Source of the DNA: an uncultured Rhodospirillaceae bacterium
GTDB lineage: Bacteria > Pseudomonadota > Alphaproteobacteria > Rhodospirillales > Magnetospirillaceae
Length of the DNA: 11,627 bases
Direction: 5' to 3'
Assembly: GCA_937887565.1 (NCBI GenBank)
Contig: CALABS010000020.1
Span: forward strand, 1-11,627
A model generated the notes under the pieces. It saw only the letters and a list, made by a program, of their open reading frames with translations. It made no database searches and had not been told where the DNA came from. Shown piece by piece: positions 5,269 through 11,627 of the stretch (within the stretch, counting starts at the first letter, position 1; each line of letters opens with the position of its first letter). A program made the position numbers and the translations under genes.

Positions 5269-6492
5269 TCATTCGCCGCCGCCGCGCACCGCCTCGGGCC
5301 ATCGCCGCATCAGCGCGTGCAGCACGGTGGGCGCGACAAGGCAGCTGCCCAGGCTCACCACCACCATCGCCGCGTACAGGCGGGGCGGCAGGTATCCGGC
5401 CTCGAGGCCGTATTGGGCCACCACCATGGCGATCTCGGCCCGTGGGACCATGCTCACGCCCAGCAGCACCGCCCCCTTGGCGCGCATCGCCAGCAGCGCC
5501 GGCACCGCCGTCCCGGCGAACTTGGCCGCCGCCGCCAGCAGCAGCAGCGGCAGCCCGACCGCCAGCCCGTCGCCAACCACCGCCGGATCGACCGCGAAAC
5601 CGATGCCGATGAAGAAAAACGGCACGAACAGCTCGTGCACCGTCCGCTGGGCGTGGTCGTCGGCGATGCGGGCGCGGTGACGACTGAGCGCCAGGCCGGC
5701 GAACAGCGCGCCCACCGCCAGCGAGAACCCCAGCAGGTCGGCGATGCCGGCGACGGCGACGGCCAATCCGGTGGCCAGGACGGTGATCTCGGTACGCCCC
5801 AGAAGACGCGACAGGCCGTTGGAGAATGCCCGTTCGGCCACCAGCGCCAGCAGCCAGCAACCGGCGGCGAACAGCCCGAACATCCAGAGGAACCGCCAGC
5901 CCGAGACGGCGACCACGTCCCACGGCCAGGCATCGCCGGCACCGGCGACGTGGGGCGCCACCGCCAGCAGCAACGCCATCAGCGCGACGCTGGAAAGGTC
6001 GTCGAGCTCGGCCGCGTCCAGCAGCACCGCCGCATGGCGCGACCGCATGGCGCCCGCGTCCGACCACACCCCCACCGATACGCCGATGCTGGTGGCGCTC
6101 AGGGCCACCGCCACGAACATGCTCGCCAGGATATCGGCGCCGAGCAGATGCCTCATCGCCAGCCATGCCGTCGCGGCCGTCAGGACGACGTTGCACACCC
6201 AGATGACCGATGCATTGCGAAGCTGCCTGACCAGTTGGCGGAGATCGCTTTCCAGTCCCACCCGGAACAGCAGCGCGATGACGCCGATGCCGCCCAGCAG
6301 CGGCAACAGCCCGCGCAGGCGATCCGGCAGGAAATGGAGTTCGGCGTCGCCCAGCCGGACCAGGAAGCCCAACAGGATGAACCCCACCAGCGGCGGCAGG
6401 CGCAAACGCCCCATGGCGGTCCCCAGCATGACCGTGAGGGCGGTCAAGCCGCCCACGAGCATCACGCTGAACGCCAGTCCCTGGTGGTCCAT
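5269..6492 (-). CDS. CPA2-type cation/proton antiporter (Na+/H+ exchanger family)
   Basis: A 407-residue integral membrane protein of the Na+/H+ exchanger fold (Pfam PF00999 type), mostly hydrophobic with about 12 membrane segments. Signatures: RLPPLVGFILLGFL near the N-terminus (31-44), ALSATSIGV (130-138), ELDDLSSVALMALLLA (162-177) with the D164-D165 pair in the ion-binding helix, PFFFIGIGFAVDP (291-303), AAAKFAGT (321-328) and VPRAEIAMVVAQYGL (349-363). No C-terminal TrkA-N/RCK domain is present, so it is a short transporter-only version of the KefB/GerN-like group. ATG 6492 has GGGAGG 6 nt upstream. It is the last gene of a three-gene minus-strand operon, 18 nt after the pseudouridine synthase. 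Whether Na+, K+ or another ion is exchanged cannot be read from sequence. The stop codon is only 5 nt from the right TA of E1. Confidence 0.88.
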   Translation of the reverse strand: MDHQGLAFSVMLVGGLTALTVMLGTAMGRLRLPPLVGFILLGFLVRLGDAELHFLPDRLRGLLPLLGGIGVIALLFRVGLESDLRQLVRQLRNASVIWVCNVVLTAATAWLAMRHLLGADILASMFVAVALSATSIGVSVGVWSDAGAMRSRHAAVLLDAAELDDLSSVALMALLLAVAPHVAGAGDAWPWDVVAVSGWRFLWMFGLFAAGCWLLALVAERAFSNGLSRLLGRTEITVLATGLAVAVAGIADLLGFSLAVGALFAGLALSRHRARIADDHAQRTVHELFVPFFFIGIGFAVDPAVVGDGLAVGLPLLLLAAAAKFAGTAVPALLAMRAKGAVLLGVSMVPRAEIAMVVAQYGLEAGYLPPRLYAAMVVVSLGSCLVAPTVLHALMRRWPEAVRGGGE

Positions 6493-6510
6493 TCCGGCCT
6501 CCCGCCCCGG

Positions 6511-7203
6511 TCAGGCGCCCTCGTCCGCCCAGCCGCATTCGGTCAACAGGACCCGCATGTGATCGGGCACCGGCGCCACGGCGGTGACCGGCGGCTTGGT
6601 CCGGTGAAGCGGCACCGTGACCTGGCGGGCATGCAGATGCAGGCGCGGCGACACCAGGTCGGCGGTGCCGTGCCCGTAGGTGGAATCGCCGACGATGGGA
6701 CAGCCGATGGACGCCAGATGGACCCTGATCTGGTGGGTACGGCCGGTTCGGGGCCGCGCCTCGATCCACGTCAGGCGATCCGTCCGGCCCAGGACCCGCC
6801 AGTCGGTCACCGACGGCTGCCCCTTGCCGTCCACCACCATCCGCCAGCCCACCCGGCGCTCCAGCTTCTTGAGCGGCTTGTCCACGGTTCCCGCCTCGGC
6901 GCCGGGATCGCCGACCACCACCGCCCAATAGACCTTCTCGACCGCGCCGGAGGCGAACAGTTCCCCCAGCCGTGCCAAGGCCTTGCGGTGGCGCCCCAGG
7001 ACCAGGCAGCCCGAGGTATCGCGGTCCAGCCGATGGGCCAATTCCGGCGCGCGCGGCAGGCCGAAGCGCAGGCCGTCAAGGAACATCATCAGGTGGTCGC
7101 CGCCCCGGGGCCCGGCATGGACCGCCAGGCCGGCGGGCTTGTCGAGGACCAGCATCAGCGCATCGCGGTACAGCAGCCGGGCGGCAAGGTCGTCGGGGGT
7201 CAT
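6511..7203 (-). CDS. RluA-family pseudouridine synthase
   Basis: A 230-residue RNA-modifying enzyme that isomerises uridine to pseudouridine in rRNA or tRNA. The catalytic motif is HRLDRDTSG at 57-65 with nucleophile D60. Family motifs LVLDKPAGLAVHAG (18-31) and RPRTGRTHQIRVHL (150-163) are present, and GDSTYG (172-177) follows. There is no N-terminal S4 RNA-binding domain, unlike RluC/RluD, so it is closer in layout to RluA or TruC-type short enzymes; the exact target uridine is undetermined. ATG 7203 overlaps the TGA stop of the SPOR lipoprotein gene as ATGA, indicating translational coupling. An upstream in-frame start at 7257 would lie wholly inside that gene and is less likely. The antiporter follows 18 nt downstream. 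Confidence 0.9.
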   Translation of the reverse strand: MTPDDLAARLLYRDALMLVLDKPAGLAVHAGPRGGDHLMMFLDGLRFGLPRAPELAHRLDRDTSGCLVLGRHRKALARLGELFASGAVEKVYWAVVVGDPGAEAGTVDKPLKKLERRVGWRMVVDGKGQPSVTDWRVLGRTDRLTWIEARPRTGRTHQIRVHLASIGCPIVGDSTYGHGTADLVSPRLHLHARQVTVPLHRTKPPVTAVAPVPDHMRVLLTECGWADEGA

Positions 7204-8291
7204 TGCGGCCAGGGCGTCGGCATGCAGGCCTGGCCCTTCTGGCGGATCACCCCGCACAGCCGCTCGGCGGCGGCGGGTTCCAGGGGGCCGGCCACCAGGC
7301 GGTAGGTGACCCCCAGTTCACCCAGGTCGGCCCTTTGGACGGTGAAGGACAAGCCGGCCAGTTCCTGCTTGAACTGGTTGGTCAAGGCCTCCCAGGCCTT
7401 GTCGCCATAGGCGGCGGTGGCCATGGACAGCAGGTGGACGCCCGCCTTGCCGGCGAAGCCGGCGTCGATCTTCGGCGCCTCGAAGATGGTGGGCGACGGG
7501 ATGACCTCCAGCCTGCCGGTGACGCCGCCCTCGAGACGGCGCGCCCCCGTCCCGGCCGTTCCGGTCCCGCCCTTGCCGGCCACCTTCCGCTTGGCGGGCT
7601 TGGGCTTCTCGGGCTCGGGCGGCGGCAGCAGCACCTCGGGCAGGGTGGCGACCAGGGCTTCGACCGCGCCCGCCTCGCGGCGCCGTTCCTCGGGGGTGAT
7701 CAGCCCGGCGTCCTCGAGGCGGGCAAGACGGTCGAGAACCTTGCGGCCCGAGACCTTGTCGTGCGGAGCCAGATCGACCCGGCGAGTCGGGTCCGCCCCC
7801 AGGATCTGGTCGAGCAGGAACGCGCGCTCCGCCGATTCGGGATCGAGCGAACGAAAGCGGTCCAGCAGCCGAGGCAACGGCGGGATCGGCAGTTCCGCTT
7901 CGACCGGCGGCCTGGTGGCGGAGGTCAAGGGCAACAGGGCGCCCAGATTGGCCTCGCGGCGGGAAACCGCCTCGGGAATCGGCAGCAGCCCCTCCTCGGT
8001 CAGGGCGCGCAGGGCCAGGAAGCGCAAGGCCATCGGGTCCCCCGCCAGGGCCGTGGCCGCCTGGGTCCGGTCCAACCGCGCCGGCGGAAACGGCATGGCC
8101 AGTTCCGGCAGCGGGAGCACCGGCGGCTGCGGCACGTCGATGACGAACGGCGGCGGCTCGGGCGGCGGCGGCGGCGGCGGCAGGCCGGGATAGACGCCCC
8201 TGACGTGGGTCAGCTCGTTCTGGATTTCGGCGCATCCCGCCGCCAGCAAGGCAAGGGCCGCCGCCAGGGCGATTCGGGATCGGCAAGACAT
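7200..8291 (-). CDS. SPOR-domain lipoprotein
   Basis: A 363-residue predicted lipoprotein. The N-terminus MSCRSRIALAAALALLAAGC is a lipoprotein signal with lipobox LAAGC and acylated C20. A proline-rich stretch (GLPPPPPPPEPPP, 36-48) could span the envelope. The C-terminal part (about 283-358), GVHLLSMATAAYGDKAWEAL through YRLVAGPLEPAAAERLC to GQACMP, fits a SPOR domain, which binds septal peptidoglycan with stripped stem peptides. In between, two segments (89-121 and 185-217) look related to each other and to SHOCT-like helical hairpins (GLLPIPEAVSRREAN and GLITPEERRREAG). A GTG at 8300 with a weak GGA upstream is an alternative start adding three residues. It heads the lipoprotein-RluA-antiporter operon and is divergent from the GGDEF/EAL gene. 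A role in cell division or wall remodelling is inference. Confidence 0.82.
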   Translation of the reverse strand: MSCRSRIALAAALALLAAGCAEIQNELTHVRGVYPGLPPPPPPPEPPPFVIDVPQPPVLPLPELAMPFPPARLDRTQAATALAGDPMALRFLALRALTEEGLLPIPEAVSRREANLGALLPLTSATRPPVEAELPIPPLPRLLDRFRSLDPESAERAFLLDQILGADPTRRVDLAPHDKVSGRKVLDRLARLEDAGLITPEERRREAGAVEALVATLPEVLLPPPEPEKPKPAKRKVAGKGGTGTAGTGARRLEGGVTGRLEVIPSPTIFEAPKIDAGFAGKAGVHLLSMATAAYGDKAWEALTNQFKQELAGLSFTVQRADLGELGVTYRLVAGPLEPAAAERLCGVIRQKGQACMPTPWPQ

Positions 8292-8366
8292 CGCGGACAC
8301 GCGCCATCCGTTGTGGTCCGCCCCATTTTCCCCGCAATGCCAGGAAGTGCAAGAGTCATCAACGAC

Positions 8367-8394
8367 TTGATTGTCGGCGCGCCGTCAATTATCA
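8367..8394 (+). promoter_or_regulatory. Candidate promoter with embedded palindrome upstream of the GGDEF/EAL gene
   Basis: The divergent gap 8292-8413 contains TTGATT (8367-8372), 16 bp, then TTATCA (8389-8394), a weak sigma70-like pair. Between them lies CGGCGCGCCG (8375-8384), a perfect 10-bp palindrome extended to 8370-8389 by ATTG/CAAT arms with one T/T mismatch. Its position between the promoter elements suits a repressor operator. This is pattern only. Confidence 0.35.
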
Positions 8395-8402
8395 CCGATG
8401 GA

Positions 8403-8409
8403 AAAGGAG
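8403..8409 (+). promoter_or_regulatory. Ribosome binding site of the GGDEF/EAL gene
   Basis: AAAGGAG-type sequence (AAAGGAGA at 8403-8410) lies about 4-5 nt before ATG 8414. It fixes that start: the downstream signal-anchor begins with the next residues. Confidence 0.6.
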
Positions 8410-8413
8410 AATC

Positions 8414-11149
8414 ATGGCGTCGCGGGACCGAATCAGGCGGATCGCACTGGCGGTGATCGCCTTGCTGGCACTGATCATGCCGGCGGCGGAAGCGGGGCAA
8501 CAAAACCATCCTGTGCGCATCGGCGTGCTGGCCCATCGCGGGCTTCCCACCGCCCGAATCCAGTGGGAACCGCACGCGGCCTACCTCGACGAGGCGATTC
8601 CCGACCGACGATTCGAGGTCGTGCCGCTGGCATTCGGCGATCTGACCCGGGCGATCCGCGAGCGCCGGGTCGATTTCGTCATCACCAATTCCGGCCATTA
8701 CACCGCGCTGGAGGCGACGGGCGACCTGACCCGCCTGGCGACGCGGATTGTCGCGGGCCCCGACGGGCCGCTCGGCCGCTTCGGGGGCGTGGCCTTCACC
8801 CTTGCCGGACGTGGGGACATCACCTCCTATGGCGACGTCGCCGGCCGGGTCCTGATGGTGCCCGACCGGGCCAGTCTCGGCGGCTGGCAGATGCACGTCT
8901 ACGAGGCCAGGCGCCACGGCATCGACCTGGAACGCGCCCCCCAGGCCATCATCCAGACCGAGAACCACGAGGATGTGGTCCGGGGCATCCTGGATGGACG
9001 CGCCGACGTGGGCCTGGTGCGCGCCGACATCATCCCGACCATGACCGACCGCGGCCAGATCCGGCCCGGTCTGTTCAAGGTGCTGTCGCCCCGGACGGAG
9101 CCCGGACACCCGTACCAGGTCAGCACCCGGCTCTACCCCGAATGGCCATTCGCGCGCGTCGCCGGAACGCCGGCCGACCTCACCCGCGACGTGCTCATCG
9201 CCCTGCTGAGCATGGCCCCCGATTCCGACGCCGCGCGCACCGCCGAGATCCACGGCTGGGCGGTGCCGGCGAGCTACTCCGCCGTCGACGATCTCTTCCG
9301 CGCCCTGCACCAAGGCCCCTATGCGAGCCTGGATTTCGCCTTGCAGGACGTGGTCGAGCGCTACTGGCCGTGGCTGGGCGCCGCCGCCCTGGCGATCATC
9401 ATCCTGTTGCTGCTGGCGACGGTCCACGAGGCCGCCACGCGCCGTCGCCTGCAGACCGAGATGGAGCGTCGCGCACGGGCGGAAACTCGGCTGCGGCTGC
9501 TCGACACCGCCGTGGCGCGGGGCCCCACCTCGGTGGTAATCACCGATCGCGACTTCGCCATCGTCTACGTCAACGAGACCTTCTGCCGCCTGACCGGATG
9601 GACGGCCGCGGAGCTCGAGGGACGGCCGGTCGACATCATCCATTCGGCGGCCGAGCCCCCCAGCGTGCTGCGCGAGGTTCGCGCGACCGTGTCGGCCGGC
9701 CGAACCTGGACCGGCGATCTGTGCTGCGCGCGCAAGGACGGGGCGATACTGTGGGAAAGCGCCGTCATCGCGCCGGTCACCGACCAGGCTGGCCGGGTGA
9801 CCAACTATATCGGCGTCAAGACCGACATATCGCTGCAGCGCGAATACGAGAACGCGCTGTTCCGGGCCGTCAACTACGACCTCGACACCGGCCTGCCCAA
9901 CCGCGCGCTGGCCCGCGACCGGATCGACCGCGAATGCGCCGAGGACGTCGGGGTGGCGGTCCTGCATGTGGATATCGACGCCCTGAGCCGCATCAACGAT
10001 TCGCTGGGAAAGGCGGCCGGCGACCGCGTCGTCGTCGAGTTTGCCCGGCGCCTGCGCGGATTGTGCGAGGCCTCCGACACCCTGGCGCGCATCGGCGGCG
10101 ACGAATTCCTGTTCGTCCGCCCGGCCCCCCGCTCGGCCGCCGAGGTGGACACGCTCGCCAACGCCATCCTGGCCTCGGCCCGCGCGCCGGTGGTTCTCGA
10201 CGCGGTCTCGGTGCGGGTGACCGTCCGGGTCGGCATCGCCCGGGCCCCGGCCGACGGCCGCTCCGCCATGGAGCTCGAAAAGGCTGCCTACAGCGCCGCC
10301 ATCCGCGCACGTGAGGCCGGCGGCAATACCATCCGCCATTTCGAGACCGCCATGACCGCCGAGGCCCGCTGGCGGCTGGAGGCCGAGCACGGCCTGCGGA
10401 CGGCGTTGGCCGCGCAGGGGCTGGAGCTGCATCTGCAGCCCTACGTCGACGCCCGCACCGGCCTGTTCGCCGGGGCCGAGGCGCTGCTGCGTTGGCGGCG
10501 CCCAGGCGAGGGCTTCGTGCCGCCCGCGCGGTTCATCCCGGTGGCGGAAGGCTGCGGCCTGATCCACGAGATCGATCGCTGGGTCATCGATGCGGCCGCC
10601 AAGGCGGCCATGGATCTGCGCAACGACCTGGGGCAGGTCTTCCCGGTCGCCGTCAATGTCAGCCCGGCGGGCCTGCGCGACACCGCCATCGTCGACTACG
10701 CCGCCCAAGCGCTGGCCCGCCACGGACTGCCGCCACGGGCCCTGGAGATCGAGGTCACCGAGGGCGTGTTCCTGGCCGACGAGGAGAACGCCGGCGCCGC
10801 CTTGCGGGCTTTCGACGCCCTTGGCATCCCCATCGTGATCGATGACTTCGGCACCGGCTATTCGTCGCTCGGCTACCTGCGCCGCTACCCGTTCAGCAAG
10901 CTCAAGATCGACCGCGGCTTCGTGTCCGGCATCGACGCCGACCCCAAGCTCACCGCGCTGGCCACCGCCATCGCCGCCATGGCGGCGCCGCTGGGGCTCG
11001 CGGTCACCGCCGAGGGGGTCGAGCGCAAGGAGGAATGGGACGTGCTCCGCCAGGCGGGATGCGGCTATCTTCAGGGCTACCTGTTCGCCCGCCCCATGCC
11101 GCTGGGCGACCTTAGGAACCTGGTGAGGGCGCCCAGCCTCGCGGGCTAG
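8414..11149 (+). CDS. PhnD-like periplasmic sensor, PAS, GGDEF, EAL protein (c-di-GMP turnover)
   Basis: A 911-residue membrane receptor. Segment 7-27 is a signal or first membrane helix; 33-290 is a PhnD/phosphonate-binding-like periplasmic domain (VRIGVLAHRG, then DFVITNSGHYTALEA at 87-101); 317-337 is a membrane helix; about 361-475 is a PAS domain (VVITDRDFAIVYVNETFCRLTGW). GGDEF covers 486-640 with intact GGDEF at 561-565 and DID at 520-522. The I-site RxxD position reads EASD, so product inhibition is probably lost. EAL covers 656-905, with catalytic features present: EALLR 689-693, VNVS 747-750, EVTEG 780-784, DDFGTGYSSL 810-819, KLKID 829-833, AEGVE 866-870, LQGY 886-889. It could therefore both make and break c-di-GMP, gated by a periplasmic ligand. 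The related ABC-transport binding proteins recognise oxyanions or phosphonates; the ligand here is unknown. The TAG stop is shared with the TA bounding element E2. Confidence 0.93.
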   Translation: MASRDRIRRIALAVIALLALIMPAAEAGQQNHPVRIGVLAHRGLPTARIQWEPHAAYLDEAIPDRRFEVVPLAFGDLTRAIRERRVDFVITNSGHYTALEATGDLTRLATRIVAGPDGPLGRFGGVAFTLAGRGDITSYGDVAGRVLMVPDRASLGGWQMHVYEARRHGIDLERAPQAIIQTENHEDVVRGILDGRADVGLVRADIIPTMTDRGQIRPGLFKVLSPRTEPGHPYQVSTRLYPEWPFARVAGTPADLTRDVLIALLSMAPDSDAARTAEIHGWAVPASYSAVDDLFRALHQGPYASLDFALQDVVERYWPWLGAAALAIIILLLLATVHEAATRRRLQTEMERRARAETRLRLLDTAVARGPTSVVITDRDFAIVYVNETFCRLTGWTAAELEGRPVDIIHSAAEPPSVLREVRATVSAGRTWTGDLCCARKDGAILWESAVIAPVTDQAGRVTNYIGVKTDISLQREYENALFRAVNYDLDTGLPNRALARDRIDRECAEDVGVAVLHVDIDALSRINDSLGKAAGDRVVVEFARRLRGLCEASDTLARIGGDEFLFVRPAPRSAAEVDTLANAILASARAPVVLDAVSVRVTVRVGIARAPADGRSAMELEKAAYSAAIRAREAGGNTIRHFETAMTAEARWRLEAEHGLRTALAAQGLELHLQPYVDARTGLFAGAEALLRWRRPGEGFVPPARFIPVAEGCGLIHEIDRWVIDAAAKAAMDLRNDLGQVFPVAVNVSPAGLRDTAIVDYAAQALARHGLPPRALEIEVTEGVFLADEENAGAALRAFDALGIPIVIDDFGTGYSSLGYLRRYPFSKLKIDRGFVSGIDADPKLTALATAIAAMAAPLGLAVTAEGVERKEEWDVLRQAGCGYLQGYLFARPMPLGDLRNLVRAPSLAG

Positions 11150-11200
11150 CGCACTGATTCATTCAGATGGTGCACCGACCATCTGAATGAATCAGTGCGC
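11149..11200. other. Perfect 23-bp hairpin of element E2
   Basis: Bases 11149-11171 are the exact reverse complement of 11178-11200 with loop GCACCG (11172-11177). It corresponds to the hairpin 5210-5261 of E1. In the aligned arms about half of the 22 positions differ, and every difference is matched by a complementary change in the other arm. Confidence 0.9.
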
Positions 11201-11228
11201 AATTCGTTGATTTTGTGGGCCGATTCAC

Positions 11229-11265
11229 CAGACCGAAGGTTCAGGCTCCTGGACCTTCGGTCTGG
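11229..11265. other. Second hairpin of element E2 (apical stem)
   Basis: A 13-bp perfect inverted repeat (11228-11240 with 11253-11265, CCAGACCGAAGGT and its complement), continued inward by CAGG-ct-CCTG after one mismatch (wobble on one strand). It corresponds to the shorter CGCTTGGG/CCCAAGCG stem of E1. Confidence 0.85.
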
Positions 11266-11277
11266 ATCGGACCACTA

Positions 11278-11627
11278 GAGCACTTTCCTCTCAGTCACGG
11301 TCATAGCCGGCAGCAGCGAAGTAATTGACGCACTCGGCCGGGGTGAAGGCGTCAATGCCTTGGCCGATGGCGGCCCAGAGGTCCTCCTTGGTGCGTGCGG
11401 CGGCCTTTTTGAGGAAGGCCTTGAGCTTGGAGAAGGCCATCTCGATGGGGTTGAAGTCGGGGCTGTAGGGGGGCAGGTAAAGCAGCTTGGCGCCTGTGGC
11501 CTCGATGGCTGTCCGGACCCCGGCGAGCTTGTGGGCAGGCAGGTTGTCCATGACGACGATGTCGCCCGGCGTCAAGGTCGGCACCAGGACCTGCTCCACG
11601 TAGGCGGTAAAGGCGGCGCCGCCCATC
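11278..11627 (-). mobile_element. IS630-family insertion sequence, partial second copy
   Basis: The element begins at G11278 immediately after TA (11276-11277) with GAGCACTTTCCTCTCA, the outer end that matches the reverse complement of the left-edge copy (one mismatch in 62). It runs off the window at 11627. The two copies face each other tail to tail (transposase 3' ends point inward). The preceding TA is also the boundary of repeat E2, so this IS inserted exactly at, or shares, that TA. Confidence 0.88.
11291..11627 (-). CDS. IS630-family transposase, C-terminal part (partial at window edge)
   Basis: The visible 111-112 residues are the C-terminal half of a DDE transposase (DDE_3/IS630 type), which cuts and joins DNA at TA targets. 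DIVVMDNLPAHK carries the second catalytic aspartate and YSPDFNPIEMAFSKLK the catalytic glutamate; 34 residues separate them, as in the DD34E pattern of IS630. The first aspartate and the N-terminal DNA-binding region are beyond 11627, so the methionine codon at 11624-11626 is not necessarily the start. The stop is TGA at 11293-11291 and the C-terminus AECVNYFAAAGYDRD is identical to that at the left edge. IS630 elements often split the gene into two frames joined by frameshifting; this cannot be judged here. Confidence 0.92.
   Translation of the reverse strand, partial: MGGAAFTAYVEQVLVPTLTPGDIVVMDNLPAHKLAGVRTAIEATGAKLLYLPPYSPDFNPIEMAFSKLKAFLKKAAARTKEDLWAAIGQGIDAFTPAECVNYFAAAGYDRD

Larger units (their letters stand above)
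11149..11275 (-). repeat. Structured TA-flanked repeat element E2 (127 bp)
   Basis: The same family as E1, inverted. Read on the minus strand from TA (11276-11277): GTGG (11272-11275), T, a CCGAT/ATCGG helix in place of CCTCC/GGAGG, CCAG...CTGG, a long apical stem, a TGA bulge, C, CCAC, a 9-nt linker, GAATTG (11200-11205), then perfectly complementary 22-nt arms (11178-11199, 11150-11171) around a 6-nt loop, then C-TA. Ends, helix order, linker length, arm length and loop length equal E1; the apical stem is longer, which accounts for most of the length difference. On the plus strand it directly follows the GGDEF/EAL gene, whose TAG uses its TA boundary, and the right-hand IS630 begins immediately after the other TA. 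Confidence 0.8.

Noticed and set aside
5203..7305. Long plus-strand open frame (700 codons) opposite the antiporter and pseudouridine synthase genes
   Set aside because: The translation is Gln/Arg/His-rich without any motif and is antisense to two conserved genes; it also reads through the E1 hairpin.
8313..8319. A third GTGGTCC, as at the ends of E1 and E2
   Set aside because: It lacks the preceding TA, the paired CCAC strand, GAATTG and any long hairpin downstream; a 7-bp chance match.
8210..10723. Long minus-strand open frame (837 codons) opposite the GGDEF/EAL gene
   Set aside because: No domain content and it covers the catalytic regions of a clear plus-strand protein; a shadow frame.

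Overview
The window is GC-rich, densely coding DNA from an alphaproteobacterium. The FliG sequence, the XRE-type regulator and the PhnD-like/PAS/GGDEF/EAL receptor together suggest a Rhodospirillales member of the Magnetospirillum/Phaeospirillum type. That placement is inference from protein style, not a database match. Both edges are cut inside copies of the same IS630-family insertion sequence. The left edge holds its last 62 bp (transposase C-terminus on the + strand). The right edge holds 350 bp of a second copy on the - strand. The two ends match at 61 of 62 positions and both abut a TA dinucleotide, so the roughly 11.2 kb between them lies between inverted IS copies.

Layout from left to right: a secreted M48 zinc peptidase (+), starting 42 bp from the IS end; a convergent XRE/Cro-type regulator (-); a divergent stand-alone fliG (+); then a compact + strand group of a DUF4242 protein, a membrane-anchored di-heme cytochrome c peroxidase/MauG-like protein and a Crp/Fnr-type regulator. 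A 117-bp structured repeat (element E1) fills the gap before a - strand operon, which reads right to left: SPOR-domain lipoprotein, RluA-type pseudouridine synthase (ATGA overlap), and CPA2-type cation/proton antiporter. Divergent from that operon is a 911-residue receptor with PhnD-like periplasmic, PAS, GGDEF and EAL domains. A second structured repeat (element E2, 127 bp, opposite orientation) follows its stop codon and is directly abutted by the right-hand IS630.

The most unusual content is the E1/E2 pair. Both are bounded by TA. Both have the same order: a GTGG...CCAC bulged helix, a 9-nt linker, GAATTG, and a perfect 22-bp hairpin (23 bp with the flanking G-C pair) with a 6-nt loop. Much of the stem sequence differs between the two copies, yet pairing is kept throughout the long hairpin. 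This is compensatory change in a family of mobile-like structured elements. In both cases the bounding TA is the first two bases of the upstream gene's TAG stop codon, and the element supplies the G. I do not recognise the family.

Functionally the genes are mostly housekeeping or signalling: flagellar rotor, periplasmic peroxide handling with its likely regulator, envelope and ribosome maintenance, ion exchange and c-di-GMP turnover. No tRNA, rRNA, CRISPR array or replication origin was seen.
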